Source: a virus
Virus record (IMG/VR): IMGVR_UViG_3300037520_001156
Coordinates: 1 to 49,125 of that record
Strand: one strand, 5' to 3'
Length of the DNA: 49,125 nt
Under the pieces are notes generated by a model. That model had not been told where the DNA came from. It made no database searches and saw nothing but the letters and a program-made list of their open reading frames with translations. This document shows, in pieces, positions 34,001 through 43,690 of the stretch. Position numbers and translations under genes: made by a program. The first letter of the stretch is position 1, and the number at the start of each line of letters is the position of its first letter.

Positions 34001-37000
34001 CAACAGAAGCAGCCCCTGCCGTTTTAAAAGATGTAGAGAGTACGGCGAAAGCGTTGGAGGATAGGCAATGGTTATGGGATAAAGAAAGAGTGTCGGGTCA
34101 AAATCCTTCTGAATGGTATTTCTTTAATCCTACAATAGGTAATAGACCATTTATGGGTAAAAGATTTGAAAGAACATCTACTGAAATGGTGGATATTAAT
34201 GATATTGTTCCTACTCAAAGGGAAATCTCTGCAAGCAAATCACGAAATATAAAAGAAGTAACCAACGAACAACCTAAACTTATTAAGGTTGGTGAAAAAT
34301 ATTATGTCTTTGACGGTCATCATAGAATCGCAAATGATATATTAAACAAAAAGACAAAAATTGATGCGGAAGTTTTTAATTATGACAAAGCCAAGAAAGA
34401 TGGCAGTAATCCTGAATTAGTAAAAGCAGTAGAAGAACTATTAGGTAAGCCAACCGAAGCAAAGGCAGCCCCTGCCGTTTTAGAAGGCGAGCCGGAAACA
34501 GCAGTAGGTCAAGATGTAGTTATTCAACAGATGAAGCCATTTACAGATGAAATGGTAAAAATAGAAAGGGAGTTTGAGAACAATAACTACGAAATAAGCA
34601 CAGACTACGACAACGAGATAATAGTTACTGATAAGGATGGCGAAATAATAGGTCCGGAAGACTTGCCTCCCAATCTCCTAAAACTTGCACAAGACTACGA
34701 AAAAGCAGTAGGCAAACTAGGAGAATTTGACGCATCTGCAATGGAAAGGGCTTTGGCTGAATCTAGGAAGATAGAGGAAGGTCAGGCTGAAGTGGTAGAA
34801 ACAGAACAAGCCAAATTATCGCCTGTATTAGGTAAGGAAGAAGCCCCTAAATTAAATGCCAAATCTGAAACATTTACTACTAAGTCAGGTAAACAGACAA
34901 TTAAAAAAGTAGGTGATAAACTTATAGTTGCCGATGCAAAAACAGGCAAGGAAGTTTCCAAGGGAACAGAAAGAAAGGCATTAAAAGAATGGGAAGAAAA
35001 TTTTGATTTTTTGGCAGGAGAAAAAGCAACAGAACCAAACTTTGAAGGAAGTTATCGTGATTATTCTGAACACGCAATAGAAACAAGCCAAAATCCATTA
35101 GAAGTAGCAGAAATTTATATTGGAGAAAAAGAAGCACCAGAAAGTTTGAATACCCGTGAAATGCTAATTGCAGAGTATGGTGGCTTACAAACAACATCAA
35201 AATCTTTTGCTGAAAATGCCGATAAGAATATCATTACGCTATCAATGGCTAAAACCTATTTTAATAAAAAATCAGGTAGACCAATTGATGTTATAGCGCA
35301 TGAAATATCTGAACATTATGGAGTAGAAGTTACGCCAGAAGATGTTACCAATTTCATGATTAGATTTCCAAATGGCAAGGTAAAAGCAAAAGAATCAGTA
35401 GTTGCTATAAAAGCATCTAATAAATTTAAAGAACTAACCGGATTAAATTTAACAGAAGCATTAGCCAATAGGATAATAGATAAAGAATTTAAAAAACTAA
35501 AAACAAAGCAACAAGAACTATTAAACAAAGAGTATGAATCAGCCCAACAACTTGAAGATGACTACTGGAAAGCCTTCGCAGAAACTGACGGATTTACAAA
35601 AGAAAGCACTACTAGTAAAATTGAGCCGACAATCGAAGCCAAACCTGCCGAAGCAGCAAAGGTAGAGCCTACAGAAAAGGTAGAGGAAGCCCCTGCCGGG
35701 AAGCCAAAAGTAGCCCCTCCTTCAAAAGCCGCAGAAAAACTGAAGAAAGCAAAAGAAAGAAAAGAGGCTGCTGTAGCCCCCGGAATGCCAAAAGAGGGCA
35801 TCAATGTTTCCAACAAATCTGATCTCGTTGATTTACTAGACAGAGTACAAGAAGAAAGCAAAAAGAGAATACTTCAAGCAGCCCAAAAAGGAATCAACAC
35901 CCTGAAGTCTATCTTCCCTGATATGGATATTTATGTCCACGAAGATGCAGACTCCTACAATAAGGCGATGATTGAATTTAAAGGGAGAAAGAATTCAAGA
36001 GGCAATTTTTCTTTTTGGGAAGATGAAGACGGCAAGACAAAAGGAAGAATAGACATTAACCTAAGTAATGCCGTTGAAACCACGGTAGCCCATGAGATAA
36101 CCCACGCTATCCTGTTAAAACAATTTGGAGAGAATCCTGCCGCATACAAACAATTTAGGGACAGAATATCCAAGGTTATCAGAGAAGACTTGGACAAAAA
36201 ATTGGTAGAATTTGAGAATAGATATGCAGGACTAGAGGTAGCCCCCGAAGAATACCTCACTCAGTTGACAGCCATCCTTGCAACCAAAGCAGAATCTGTT
36301 ACTTACAAACCTACCACACTAAGAAAAATAGCCGCAATAATCAATGAATTAGTAACACGGATTACTAATGGCAAGTTCTCTCCATTCAAATCAGAAGCAG
36401 ACTTCAAGAATTTCGTTGATTTTCTTAATCAAGTGTCTGGGGCTATAAGGGAAGGTGCTGAAATAAATTTACAAGAAAAAGAGCAAGGCGATTCGGTAGT
36501 AAGTGGGGTAGTTTCTTTAGAAAAAATTAAAAACAAATCAGATCTAGGATTTAAAAAATTTGATATTGGCTGGGAAATATCTTCAGAATCAGGTATTGTT
36601 TTAAATGTTCCCCAAAATAAAAAAACATTATACGATATAGTTGAAAAGTCTGGAGGAGCAATTGTAGTTATAAATTCAGATGCAACCGGGATAGGGGTAA
36701 CAAAAGACAAGGATTTGTTGCAAGGAGGTATAGGATATACATTTATAGCTGAAAATGTAAACGACAATATAGGATTTGCAGCAAGCAACGATGGCAAAAT
36801 ATCTTCATTTTATGAGGCTGTTTTAGACGCAGCTAATAAAAGAGATGCAGAATTCCCGGAGATGAAAGGAAAGCCCGTAGCAGTTTTTGTAATGGTGCAA
36901 ACTCCTGCCGCTATGTTTGGCAATGCTTATTCTGCTGATTATTTTGGAAGAGTATTAAATAAAATAACTACTAGTAAATTATTTAATACTACAGAAGCCA

Positions 37001-40000
37001 AAAAGGAAATTATTGAATTTATAGAAGATTATAAGGCTAACAATAAAACGGGCAAAAAATACGCAAATTCACTAGACAAACTTTCGGATTTAATAAGAAC
37101 AACTGATTTTTCAAAAAAGGAATCATTAAAAAAGATAGTTGATTTATTAATTACCAATAGGGCTTCTAAAGAAGATAAATCAGCCAAGTTCGGGTTTGAT
37201 ATTAGGAGATCATTTTTTGAGAAATTTTTTGTAGGAGTAGGAACGGTAAAAGAAGGTGCGCCTGCTAGAAATTTAAGATTAAAACTTAAAGAAAAAGGGT
37301 ACAATCACGATGGATTTTTTAAAGAATTTGGAGATAAAAATGTAATGTCTTTATTGGAGGGAGATACGCCCGGAAGAAAATTATCTGATGGAAATTTCAC
37401 CTTGACCGGATTTTTTGTAGATCCTAATATAAGCAAAGAGGATTATGTCCAAAATAGCAAAAAAGGCACTTATCAACACAAACAATTTAATTCTAAGTTT
37501 TATGGAATTAATCCTTTTGTTTTAGATGGCAAATATTATGTAGACAAAGTGTTTCCAGAAGCAAGATTTGTTTCTAAAAAAACAGGGGAAGAAGTTCCGG
37601 TGCAAGTTGCAGCAGCAGGTTCTTTATATCCAAGGACTCAAAAATCTGCACAACAAATAATAGAAAGGGCAAAAAATATAAAATCAAAAGCCCAATTAGT
37701 ACATGATGAAACAGGATTTATTTCTGTTCCATCTATGATTGAAATAGTTAAAAGCAATAATCCAGATTATTTAGGTGGAGTAATGCAGCATATTGAGGAG
37801 ATGGGAGAGAAATTAAAATCAGGGAAGGTAAATGCTAGGGATGTTGCAAAGTCCTATCTAATGGCAGTTTCCTCTATTAGATCTGGCGATATTGGGATTG
37901 AAAAATTTGAATCAGCAATCAATAAAAAAGTAGATGAAGTTTTTTTAGAACCAAATAATAAGATAAGAACAGAAGGCGCAATGGCTTTCTTGTTAACTAC
38001 CGATGAGGGTAAAAGATTTTTGAAAAATGTAGAATCTGGCAAAATAGACGAAATAGACAGGCAGTTTATTTCAAAATCAATGAAGCCATTTGGAATGTTT
38101 GGTGTAGGTGAATCTAAATTCAGCAACATTTTCGGAGGAACTGAAAAAAATCAAATTAACCTTACAAACATAACAGAATTTAATTCTTTGCTAAAAAAGG
38201 GCATTAAAAATGAATCCGAATTATTTGACGCTATAGTTAAACTAAAGGGTATTTCTCAGGCTAAAGTAGGTTTTGTTTCTAATTTTTTAGGCATAGGCAC
38301 AAGGGGGGTTATAGATGCAAGAGAAATACAAGGCTGGCTTAGAGGTGCAGTTTTTCAAGGAGAAAGAACGGCTAAAGAAGCAGAGATAGAAAAAGAATTA
38401 ACCAAATCCAATAAATCACTTTCTCCACTACAAAAAGAAATATTAAGCAGGATGCGTGCAGTAGGGGAAGCATTTGGCATAAACCCTTTACTTGCTGAAT
38501 ACATTGGTCATCATATGATATGGGATGCAGTTGCTAAAGAAAAAACAACGCATAACGGGTTGTATTTAGCGATGTCCCAAAATAACAATGAATTTTACAA
38601 GAATTTAAATAAAATAAAGTCAAGACAAGATATAGAGGCATTCCAAGGCTCTCCTTATGAATTTGAAGAATTTTTGATGAGTAAAATAGGCACAGGAGAG
38701 GGGTCGCAAAGATTTGGGTGGGGGCTATATTTTTCAGATTTAAAAGAAATAGCGGAATATTATGCTGATGTTTTAACAAAAAAATTAGGCAAAAAGGGGA
38801 AAGGGAAAATTTACAAGGCAACTCTTCACGAAGGGAAGACCCCCGATCAATACACATATTTGGAGTGGACTGAACGCACTAAAAAAGAAATTAGAAATAG
38901 GATATTAGAGCAATTTATACAAGAAAATGATATTTCAAGAAAAGATTTAAATAAACTAATAGAAGAGGGAATACAATATCTTGATGCTTCAGAAGCAGGT
39001 GAACTTTTTAAAGAAACTGGAATCCCCTTTAAAAAAGGGATGGTTATAAAAACTTTGTTAGATGATGAATATCCTGCTAGCGGTAATTTAATTTATGATG
39101 CATTACAGCGTTATTTTGATAATAATCCTCAGAAAGCATCAGAATTTTTACTTCGTGCTAAAATTGATGGTATTAAATATCCTGCGGAAAGCATAGCCCG
39201 TGGAGCAACTTCGGCTACGGCAAGAGGATATAATTATGTTGTTTTTGACGAAAATGCAATTACAATAAAATCAAGACAAGATATAGGCGAAGACTATTCT
39301 GAAATGAAAGATATAGTCCAAGACTATCTTGATGAAGGCATATCATTAGAAGATACAATAGAGAGCATTACAGATGAATTAGGAGATTCCTCACAAGGAA
39401 CAAAGGATTTAATTACAAAGGCATATAATGAACTGAAGGGCGGTAAGAAGCCGGAAGAGAAAGCTGCCGAGCCGGAAGAAGCACCTAAGCCTAAAATTGA
39501 GAACAAAGAGGCTAAAACAGAATTTGACAAATTAACAAGCGATATACCTAAGTCTGGAGAAGTTAGGACATATTTAAGCGGAGAAACTATTGAGAAATAT
39601 GAAGGAGAAAAGGCACGGAATGAACAAGAGGTATTGGCTCAACAACTACGACCTGCTCTTGAAAGGGGTATAGATATAATAAAAAAGGCTAAGGAACTAT
39701 TTGGCGACAATTTTGTAGCCGGGCTTCTTAACTATTTAGAAACCGAAAATCTTCCCCCTGCAAATAAGGCATTGATATATGTTAGCCTTGAAAATGAACT
39801 TGCAAAACAGAAGATAGAAAACCCGTCTAACGCTCCTAGTATTGAAAAATTACAAGACTTAGTAAGGGCGGCATCTCAAGCATATCTCAGAAGCAATTCT
39901 TTGGCTATTAATTTCGGGCGGTTACGCAAATTTGCTGAGGTGGGTTATGATGTAAGCAAGATGACCGATAACTTCTTCTCTACTCAACAACTTGAGGATA

Positions 40001-43000
40001 AGAAGAAAATAGAAGAAGCCATCCAAGCAACATCAACTGATATCAACAAAGCCGCAGAAGAGAAAATAAAAGAAGAGGAGGAAATAAAGAGAAAAATAGA
40101 CGAAGGGGTTGAATCAGAAATAGCCAAGTTATTTGAGCAGTTTTCAGAAACAAAGAAAAAGGTCATAAACAAAACCGTGTCTGCCTTAAATAAGGCAATG
40201 GCTAAACTCTCTTCCAAATCTTATAAGTCAGGGTTTAAGTCAAGGTCTGATCTTGACGAAGCAATGTCTAGGGGGTACAAGAAAATGGAGAGGGCGTTAA
40301 AGGCTGGAATTAGTCCGGCAGATGCTATAGAAATAGGCATAAAAGAAATCAAGTCAATTTACGAAAAAGAGTACGGAACGACTTGGACTGAGGAGGCTGA
40401 ATTTAGAAAAGATGTTACCGATGCCTTAGTATCGGAAGGAGCAATGGAGTCTAAAAAAGAAGGCTCTGAAATCAAGCGGTTAGAAAAAGAAATACTTGAT
40501 TTAAATAGGCAAATTGAGAAAGGTCAGAAGGACAAGTTTGAAAAGAAAAAGACCAAAGAAAGCGAAGCCCTTGACCGATTGAGGGAGGAAAAGGCAGAGA
40601 AACAAGCTATCCTTGAGGCTCTTGATCCTACTCCCCGGATGTTCATAGAGAACGCATTAATTGAGCAAGGCTTTGGCAGAGAGATAAATGTCAAGACCAA
40701 AGAAGGTATTGAAAAAAGAATGGTTCTTGACTGGAAAAAACTTGCCGGAGCAGAGGGTAGCGTGGACAATATTAGAAAAAGAGTAGAAGCCGCATTAAGA
40801 GATAAAGGATACAGCGAAGAGCAAATTCTGCGGATGCAAGATGCATTTGTAGAGGAGTATAACAATCTTGCCGCTTCAATAGCAGAAAAAGCTCTCAATG
40901 AAATAAACGCTAGGAATAAAAAGGCAGTTACCCCTGAGCAAAAAAGTGCCGTAAGGAAGTTGGTAGAAATGTACAATTACGGGCTGTTTGATAAAGACCC
41001 TAGCGAGTATGAAGTTGCTTTGGCAAAAACATTAGGGTTCACCGGAATGAGCGTAGAATCCCTGAAAAAAGTATCAGAACTTGGGGAAGCAATGTCCAAT
41101 CTGTTTAATTCAAATTTTGAAGGACAGCCGCTGAATGAAAGCCAATTAAGGACTGCAATACAAGTTATTGAGGAGCAGATGAGGGTCATACTTAATATGG
41201 AGGCTTTAAGGGAAGGGGGTAATTTATTTAAGTTGACTGAATTGACAAGGATGTACATGGATGCATCTCAGAGGATGATGCTAAATACATTTAAGCAAGG
41301 TCTTGAGAACCCGATCTCAGGTCTTCTTGAAAGATTCTATTCTTCAATAGCCTATGCCGGGAAAATACCCGAAACATTAAATGCCCAACAAAGAAAGTTA
41401 GCAAGGGATATTTATAAGGAAATGGTATTGCAAAAAGGCTTGGGATATGGCAATGTGGGCAACGCATTTATTACTACAGGGAATATTGATGCCTACGTTA
41501 ACAAACTGCCTGATAGCGCACTAGTTCAAGGTATTATGTCCGTGGCTATGGGTAAAACAATCTTGGATGCGGTAGATAGCTCGTATAAGGCAAAAATTAC
41601 CCAGCAGAAATTTACCTATAACTTGATAAAAATTCTGACAAAAGACAGGATAGTAAATGGCAAAGAGGTAAAAGGGATGTCTGTAGATGAAGCCAAAAAA
41701 TATGTGGCAGAAAAAATATCAGGTCAGTCATTTGAAAAGGCTAAGGAAACGGCAAAAAATATAATTGACAATGTAAATAGGAGCGCAGGAAGAAAAATAT
41801 TTAATGACAGCCCTCAGTTCGTGAACAGATTGGCAACCGATATAGTAAATGCCGCTTTGATAAACGGAGAAGCCATAACTGAAGAAATGGTAACAGCGGC
41901 TTACAATGCAGCATATAGGGCAGCAGGAAGGGGATTAGGTCATGTTTCAAACAATGTGGTTACTACAGCCGTAAACACCGCAACTGGGAAAATAGAAACA
42001 GACAGAAAAAAAGCAATAGCGGAAAAAAAATATAAAGATGCAATATACTTAAACTTGTTCTCTGTATTGTATAGAAATATCATAAATCCATTTGTTGGAG
42101 GCGGCACAAACTGGATAGTTTTGAAAGCTGAAAAAACTGGGTTAGGGTTAATTAGTGGATTAATTTCTATGGCTAGGAATAATACCAAGATTAACATGAC
42201 CACAGAAACGGGCATGAAAGAATTGGAAGATGCTCTTTACAAACAAATGAAAGATAAGGATAAACTTACTAGGGGCGCAATAGGAGGGTTGATTACTGCC
42301 CTTACATTTATGCTGATTAAAGGAACAGCGGCAGACGATGAATATGAAAAATGGATAAAAAAGAATCCTTGGGCTAGGAAATACATAAATATTTTTACGC
42401 CAGAAATAGCACTTTTAATGATTGCGGCTAATGCTTCAGAAAAAGATTATATAAAATATCTTGAAGGGACATTAAACATGGGCGATCAGTTTGATAAAGG
42501 CAAAATGGCTTTAAAAGTTTTGTATTCAAAAGACCATTCAATACCTCTTGGAACGCTATTAGGCTCATCTATTGGGAATCCCATTCCTTGGAGATTAGTC
42601 AGGGATGGGCAGCAGCTTTGGGCAGGAGCAACAGGAGGAGAACCTTATGTAGTATCGCCCGTAAAGCCCACGAATTTTGCGGAAGCGTATTTGAAGGGTG
42701 GTATGTTTGACTTCTTTAAGACTATGATGAGTGATCAACCTAAAGAAAAGAAAATAGGCGAAAAGTTCCCAGAATCAGAAGGAATTAAATGGCTTGAGAA
42801 AAACAATGTAGACTTCCCCAAGTTGCCTGATTTAACAAAAATAGAGGTAAACACAAATGATAAGCATCCTGAAGGCAAAATGACCGCAGAAGAGCAGTCC
42901 AAATTCAAAGAAATTTGGGAAAAAGAAGCAGTTAAAAACATTGACGAAATATATAAAAAAGTTGAAAAAACAGGGTTTTCAATAGACAAGGAGAAATTCA

Positions 43001-43140
43001 AGGAAATAAAAAGTCGTGCAGCCGAGCAAGCTACCAAAGAAACTCACGACAAAATGAGGAAATATTATAAAAGAGATGAGCTATATAATAAAGAAGAAAA
43101 AACATTTAGGAGAAGAATTTTAGGAATTAACCCCAAATAA
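31057..43140 (+). CDS. Giant polyvalent internal virion protein (ParB-like, zincin, HhH-like and ART-like domains)
   Basis: A 4027-residue protein of roughly 450 kDa that fills a quarter of the window. In order: two copies of EDFSAFDEVI (near 6 and 31); helices with coiled coil (about 330-480); a hydrophobic, possibly membrane-inserting block (505-730) ending in SSELPVEYWQNLAEE; a ParB/sulfiredoxin-like domain with FDGHHRIA (1085-1092); a zincin with HEITH (1679-1683); a YSADYFGRVL-bearing region; a helix-hairpin-helix-like segment (about 2395-2425); an ART-like domain (about 2528-2740, GTGEGSQRFGWGLYFS near 2543); Glu/Lys coiled coils; and a transmembrane-like helix near 3738-3760. Such proteins are packaged and ejected with DNA to shield it or modify the host. 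The module set is as in published polyvalent proteins; activities are inferred. Confidence 0.85.
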   Translation: MPVQSEDFSAFDEVIEKAKKSPTKASAMPQEDFSAFDEVIKKKVASTDLTQPTDGLKGGVSMSESGIFPSAIQQVKQKQAQSLPGPIVEGKKPMPKREGEPLLFNGEEYGIIRNYENAWLDFAKRDKSHTKIVDENTTTDFNPEKEIFGIGSRILKAVGNIIPGVEQPKEQDKKLSYSWSEGAIKNSEQDLSRYKQRADASLASLKPQLEKISKYAKDNYDQFTDTSISTGLPITDVNKIDKYSRELAKKIGVNETGNFKTLVYNEIKAAVSHKLIEPEVIKKFKELYQKETGRSYDADLTPTKEKLKIGGEKYEIEKGFEKGKEILSGLNQQANTIKLEVQNKQKQDVDILNQELKGEVDKLSQQFKIADEAFKQKYQGLIVDNKFIGDQQQYNQYLIDSDNLKKQSTQLGATAEKLSNDFISKQHLIANKANARYRRQIDEISRLAYDKYNKELQKYYSVFRANPQLAERSERLYKQAYSDVLNKNEELKEIISNTNTSPAVNFFRSTLASLGGSIKGISTSMGFDAGSVFGDYLEKNFEVGSPELKSLSDILDFQKLARSGGQLAGSMLPTMAIELPAMALTRGIGGGVLSQMLVGGVIQNTIETADIAGRMKADVFAKTGDPDAAQKAAEESMKSQYYAIPFNVISTLPFIGGSTKMIKNVVGRVLASGAVEFSSELPVEYWQNLAEESIKETGTYKNALKFHTNEKLGNTALNIAPVFLMGAAGELMPEGKSADQKMIEREAKSFALKTKFADLAPSQKNQFVFDLVQRKGNAFASTFLTSLYTTGNINKATLDELGKTLQESNSLISKSKELGLTPADQKIFMAFQMQYNATQKALEGEQDPILKKALETKLKSYETEINNFTTNKKGNYVVLTYPNNEQYVLTYSEAENALNNDGFVNALGKGDIKLDAFGDNEAFNQKVEQTKKDYESKTKLIEQGEAVTPTGAEAIPTVTGEAEGQKVEGAVPTDGEPVGEGTTEAAPAVLKDVESTAKALEDRQWLWDKERVSGQNPSEWYFFNPTIGNRPFMGKRFERTSTEMVDINDIVPTQREISASKSRNIKEVTNEQPKLIKVGEKYYVFDGHHRIANDILNKKTKIDAEVFNYDKAKKDGSNPELVKAVEELLGKPTEAKAAPAVLEGEPETAVGQDVVIQQMKPFTDEMVKIEREFENNNYEISTDYDNEIIVTDKDGEIIGPEDLPPNLLKLAQDYEKAVGKLGEFDASAMERALAESRKIEEGQAEVVETEQAKLSPVLGKEEAPKLNAKSETFTTKSGKQTIKKVGDKLIVADAKTGKEVSKGTERKALKEWEENFDFLAGEKATEPNFEGSYRDYSEHAIETSQNPLEVAEIYIGEKEAPESLNTREMLIAEYGGLQTTSKSFAENADKNIITLSMAKTYFNKKSGRPIDVIAHEISEHYGVEVTPEDVTNFMIRFPNGKVKAKESVVAIKASNKFKELTGLNLTEALANRIIDKEFKKLKTKQQELLNKEYESAQQLEDDYWKAFAETDGFTKESTTSKIEPTIEAKPAEAAKVEPTEKVEEAPAGKPKVAPPSKAAEKLKKAKERKEAAVAPGMPKEGINVSNKSDLVDLLDRVQEESKKRILQAAQKGINTLKSIFPDMDIYVHEDADSYNKAMIEFKGRKNSRGNFSFWEDEDGKTKGRIDINLSNAVETTVAHEITHAILLKQFGENPAAYKQFRDRISKVIREDLDKKLVEFENRYAGLEVAPEEYLTQLTAILATKAESVTYKPTTLRKIAAIINELVTRITNGKFSPFKSEADFKNFVDFLNQVSGAIREGAEINLQEKEQGDSVVSGVVSLEKIKNKSDLGFKKFDIGWEISSESGIVLNVPQNKKTLYDIVEKSGGAIVVINSDATGIGVTKDKDLLQGGIGYTFIAENVNDNIGFAASNDGKISSFYEAVLDAANKRDAEFPEMKGKPVAVFVMVQTPAAMFGNAYSADYFGRVLNKITTSKLFNTTEAKKEIIEFIEDYKANNKTGKKYANSLDKLSDLIRTTDFSKKESLKKIVDLLITNRASKEDKSAKFGFDIRRSFFEKFFVGVGTVKEGAPARNLRLKLKEKGYNHDGFFKEFGDKNVMSLLEGDTPGRKLSDGNFTLTGFFVDPNISKEDYVQNSKKGTYQHKQFNSKFYGINPFVLDGKYYVDKVFPEARFVSKKTGEEVPVQVAAAGSLYPRTQKSAQQIIERAKNIKSKAQLVHDETGFISVPSMIEIVKSNNPDYLGGVMQHIEEMGEKLKSGKVNARDVAKSYLMAVSSIRSGDIGIEKFESAINKKVDEVFLEPNNKIRTEGAMAFLLTTDEGKRFLKNVESGKIDEIDRQFISKSMKPFGMFGVGESKFSNIFGGTEKNQINLTNITEFNSLLKKGIKNESELFDAIVKLKGISQAKVGFVSNFLGIGTRGVIDAREIQGWLRGAVFQGERTAKEAEIEKELTKSNKSLSPLQKEILSRMRAVGEAFGINPLLAEYIGHHMIWDAVAKEKTTHNGLYLAMSQNNNEFYKNLNKIKSRQDIEAFQGSPYEFEEFLMSKIGTGEGSQRFGWGLYFSDLKEIAEYYADVLTKKLGKKGKGKIYKATLHEGKTPDQYTYLEWTERTKKEIRNRILEQFIQENDISRKDLNKLIEEGIQYLDASEAGELFKETGIPFKKGMVIKTLLDDEYPASGNLIYDALQRYFDNNPQKASEFLLRAKIDGIKYPAESIARGATSATARGYNYVVFDENAITIKSRQDIGEDYSEMKDIVQDYLDEGISLEDTIESITDELGDSSQGTKDLITKAYNELKGGKKPEEKAAEPEEAPKPKIENKEAKTEFDKLTSDIPKSGEVRTYLSGETIEKYEGEKARNEQEVLAQQLRPALERGIDIIKKAKELFGDNFVAGLLNYLETENLPPANKALIYVSLENELAKQKIENPSNAPSIEKLQDLVRAASQAYLRSNSLAINFGRLRKFAEVGYDVSKMTDNFFSTQQLEDKKKIEEAIQATSTDINKAAEEKIKEEEEIKRKIDEGVESEIAKLFEQFSETKKKVINKTVSALNKAMAKLSSKSYKSGFKSRSDLDEAMSRGYKKMERALKAGISPADAIEIGIKEIKSIYEKEYGTTWTEEAEFRKDVTDALVSEGAMESKKEGSEIKRLEKEILDLNRQIEKGQKDKFEKKKTKESEALDRLREEKAEKQAILEALDPTPRMFIENALIEQGFGREINVKTKEGIEKRMVLDWKKLAGAEGSVDNIRKRVEAALRDKGYSEEQILRMQDAFVEEYNNLAASIAEKALNEINARNKKAVTPEQKSAVRKLVEMYNYGLFDKDPSEYEVALAKTLGFTGMSVESLKKVSELGEAMSNLFNSNFEGQPLNESQLRTAIQVIEEQMRVILNMEALREGGNLFKLTELTRMYMDASQRMMLNTFKQGLENPISGLLERFYSSIAYAGKIPETLNAQQRKLARDIYKEMVLQKGLGYGNVGNAFITTGNIDAYVNKLPDSALVQGIMSVAMGKTILDAVDSSYKAKITQQKFTYNLIKILTKDRIVNGKEVKGMSVDEAKKYVAEKISGQSFEKAKETAKNIIDNVNRSAGRKIFNDSPQFVNRLATDIVNAALINGEAITEEMVTAAYNAAYRAAGRGLGHVSNNVVTTAVNTATGKIETDRKKAIAEKKYKDAIYLNLFSVLYRNIINPFVGGGTNWIVLKAEKTGLGLISGLISMARNNTKINMTTETGMKELEDALYKQMKDKDKLTRGAIGGLITALTFMLIKGTAADDEYEKWIKKNPWARKYINIFTPEIALLMIAANASEKDYIKYLEGTLNMGDQFDKGKMALKVLYSKDHSIPLGTLLGSSIGNPIPWRLVRDGQQLWAGATGGEPYVVSPVKPTNFAEAYLKGGMFDFFKTMMSDQPKEKKIGEKFPESEGIKWLEKNNVDFPKLPDLTKIEVNTNDKHPEGKMTAEEQSKFKEIWEKEAVKNIDEIYKKVEKTGFSIDKEKFKEIKSRAAEQATKETHDKMRKYYKRDELYNKEEKTFRRRILGINPK
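31072..31179 (+). repeat. Tandem EDFSAFDEVI motif at the giant protein N-terminus
   Basis: EDFSAFDEVI is encoded at about 31072-31101 and again at about 31147-31176, 25 codons apart, with different codons, so it is kept at the protein level. Position at the very N-terminus suggests a docking or packaging peptide. No other copy was noticed in the window. Confidence 0.55.
34009..34482 (+). repeat. 18-bp in-frame direct repeats bracketing the ParB-like domain
   Basis: GCAGCCCCTGCCGTTTTA occurs exactly at 34009-34026 and 34465-34482, 456 bases (152 codons) apart, encoding AAPAVL both times. The ParB-like domain lies between them. The unit looks like a linker-bounded cassette that could be gained or lost by recombination without shifting the frame. 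Confidence 0.6.
38614..39286 (+). repeat. 22-bp in-frame direct repeats bracketing the ART-like domain
   Basis: ATAAARTCAAGACAAGATA plus TAG (R = g at 38614-38635, a at 39265-39286) recurs with 21 of 22 identical bases, 651 bases (217 codons) apart. Both copies encode IKSRQDI in the same frame. The ART-like domain lies exactly between them. Confidence 0.6.
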
Positions 43141-43144
43141 ATAT

Positions 43145-43152
43145 TATTTTTG
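43145..43152 (+). promoter_or_regulatory. Rightward promoter -7 box TATTTTTG before the fibre genes
   Basis: An exact TAnnTTTG match in the 28-bp gap after the giant gene. Start of transcription near 43159 leaves about 10 bases before the ATG at 43169. It would let fibre genes be expressed independently of the 12-kb gene upstream. No clear -33 element. Confidence 0.4.
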
Positions 43153-43168
43153 TTAAAATTGTCGTACT

Positions 43169-43687
43169 ATGCCGTTCAGCCCCAACTTCACAGTATCGCA
43201 GATCCCCTCTAATCCTGCCTTGTTGGTTATTGATGATACGAGTACAGGATCTGATCCCCTAATAGTTTCAAGAGTAATTTATATTACCAACTATAATGGG
43301 GATGCGGTAGTGCCGCAAGGTGTCTTAACATCCTATATTCCATTCCCATATCCCGGTAATAGTATTACGATTAATTTGTTGACCGAAGACTCTGCGCTTA
43401 ATGTGAGGATAGAATGGCTGAATGCTGGAGGTGGAGTGCTTTACGATGTCAATACTAACTACTGTTTTTCCCAATACAGCAAACAATTCCTGTACTATCT
43501 TATTCAGTTGCAATCGCTAACATATAATATAATTCAGGATAACAACTATTGGGGTAATGTAGGGATTTTTTGGACAAATGTGGTGGGAGCAATCAACTCA
43601 GTAGAGGTAGGGAACGACATATATTCATCCCAAGTTTGCTTAAATCGTGCTAACTTTATGGCACAGAATCAAGCCATATATTTTTAA
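43169..43687 (+). CDS. Tail-associated protein
   Basis: A 172-residue beta-rich protein (PNPALLVIDDTSTGSDPLIVSRVIYITN-type start, FPYPGNSITINLLTEDSALNVRIEWL) with a C-terminal aromatic, Asn-rich helix region (YYLIQLQSLTYNIIQDNNYW). Similar proteins sit before the fibre genes of Bacteroidetes phages, to my recollection. Gap of 3 bases to the next gene. Probably a tail-tip or fibre-attachment protein. Confidence 0.6.
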   Translation: MPFSPNFTVSQIPSNPALLVIDDTSTGSDPLIVSRVIYITNYNGDAVVPQGVLTSYIPFPYPGNSITINLLTEDSALNVRIEWLNAGGGVLYDVNTNYCFSQYSKQFLYYLIQLQSLTYNIIQDNNYWGNVGIFWTNVVGAINSVEVGNDIYSSQVCLNRANFMAQNQAIYF

Positions 43688-43690
43688 ATT

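Noticed and set aside
35287-35320. Second zinc protease motif (AHEISEHYG) in the giant protein
   Set aside because: The spacing is HExxxH, not HExxH, and the surroundings (PIDVIA...GVEVTPEDVTNFMI) look like a helical polyvalent-associated module.
39984-40976. Leftward ORFs of 77-150 codons opposite the giant gene
   Set aside because: They mirror Lys/Glu-rich coding DNA, giving Ser/Phe/Leu-rich products, the usual artefact opposite A-rich genes.
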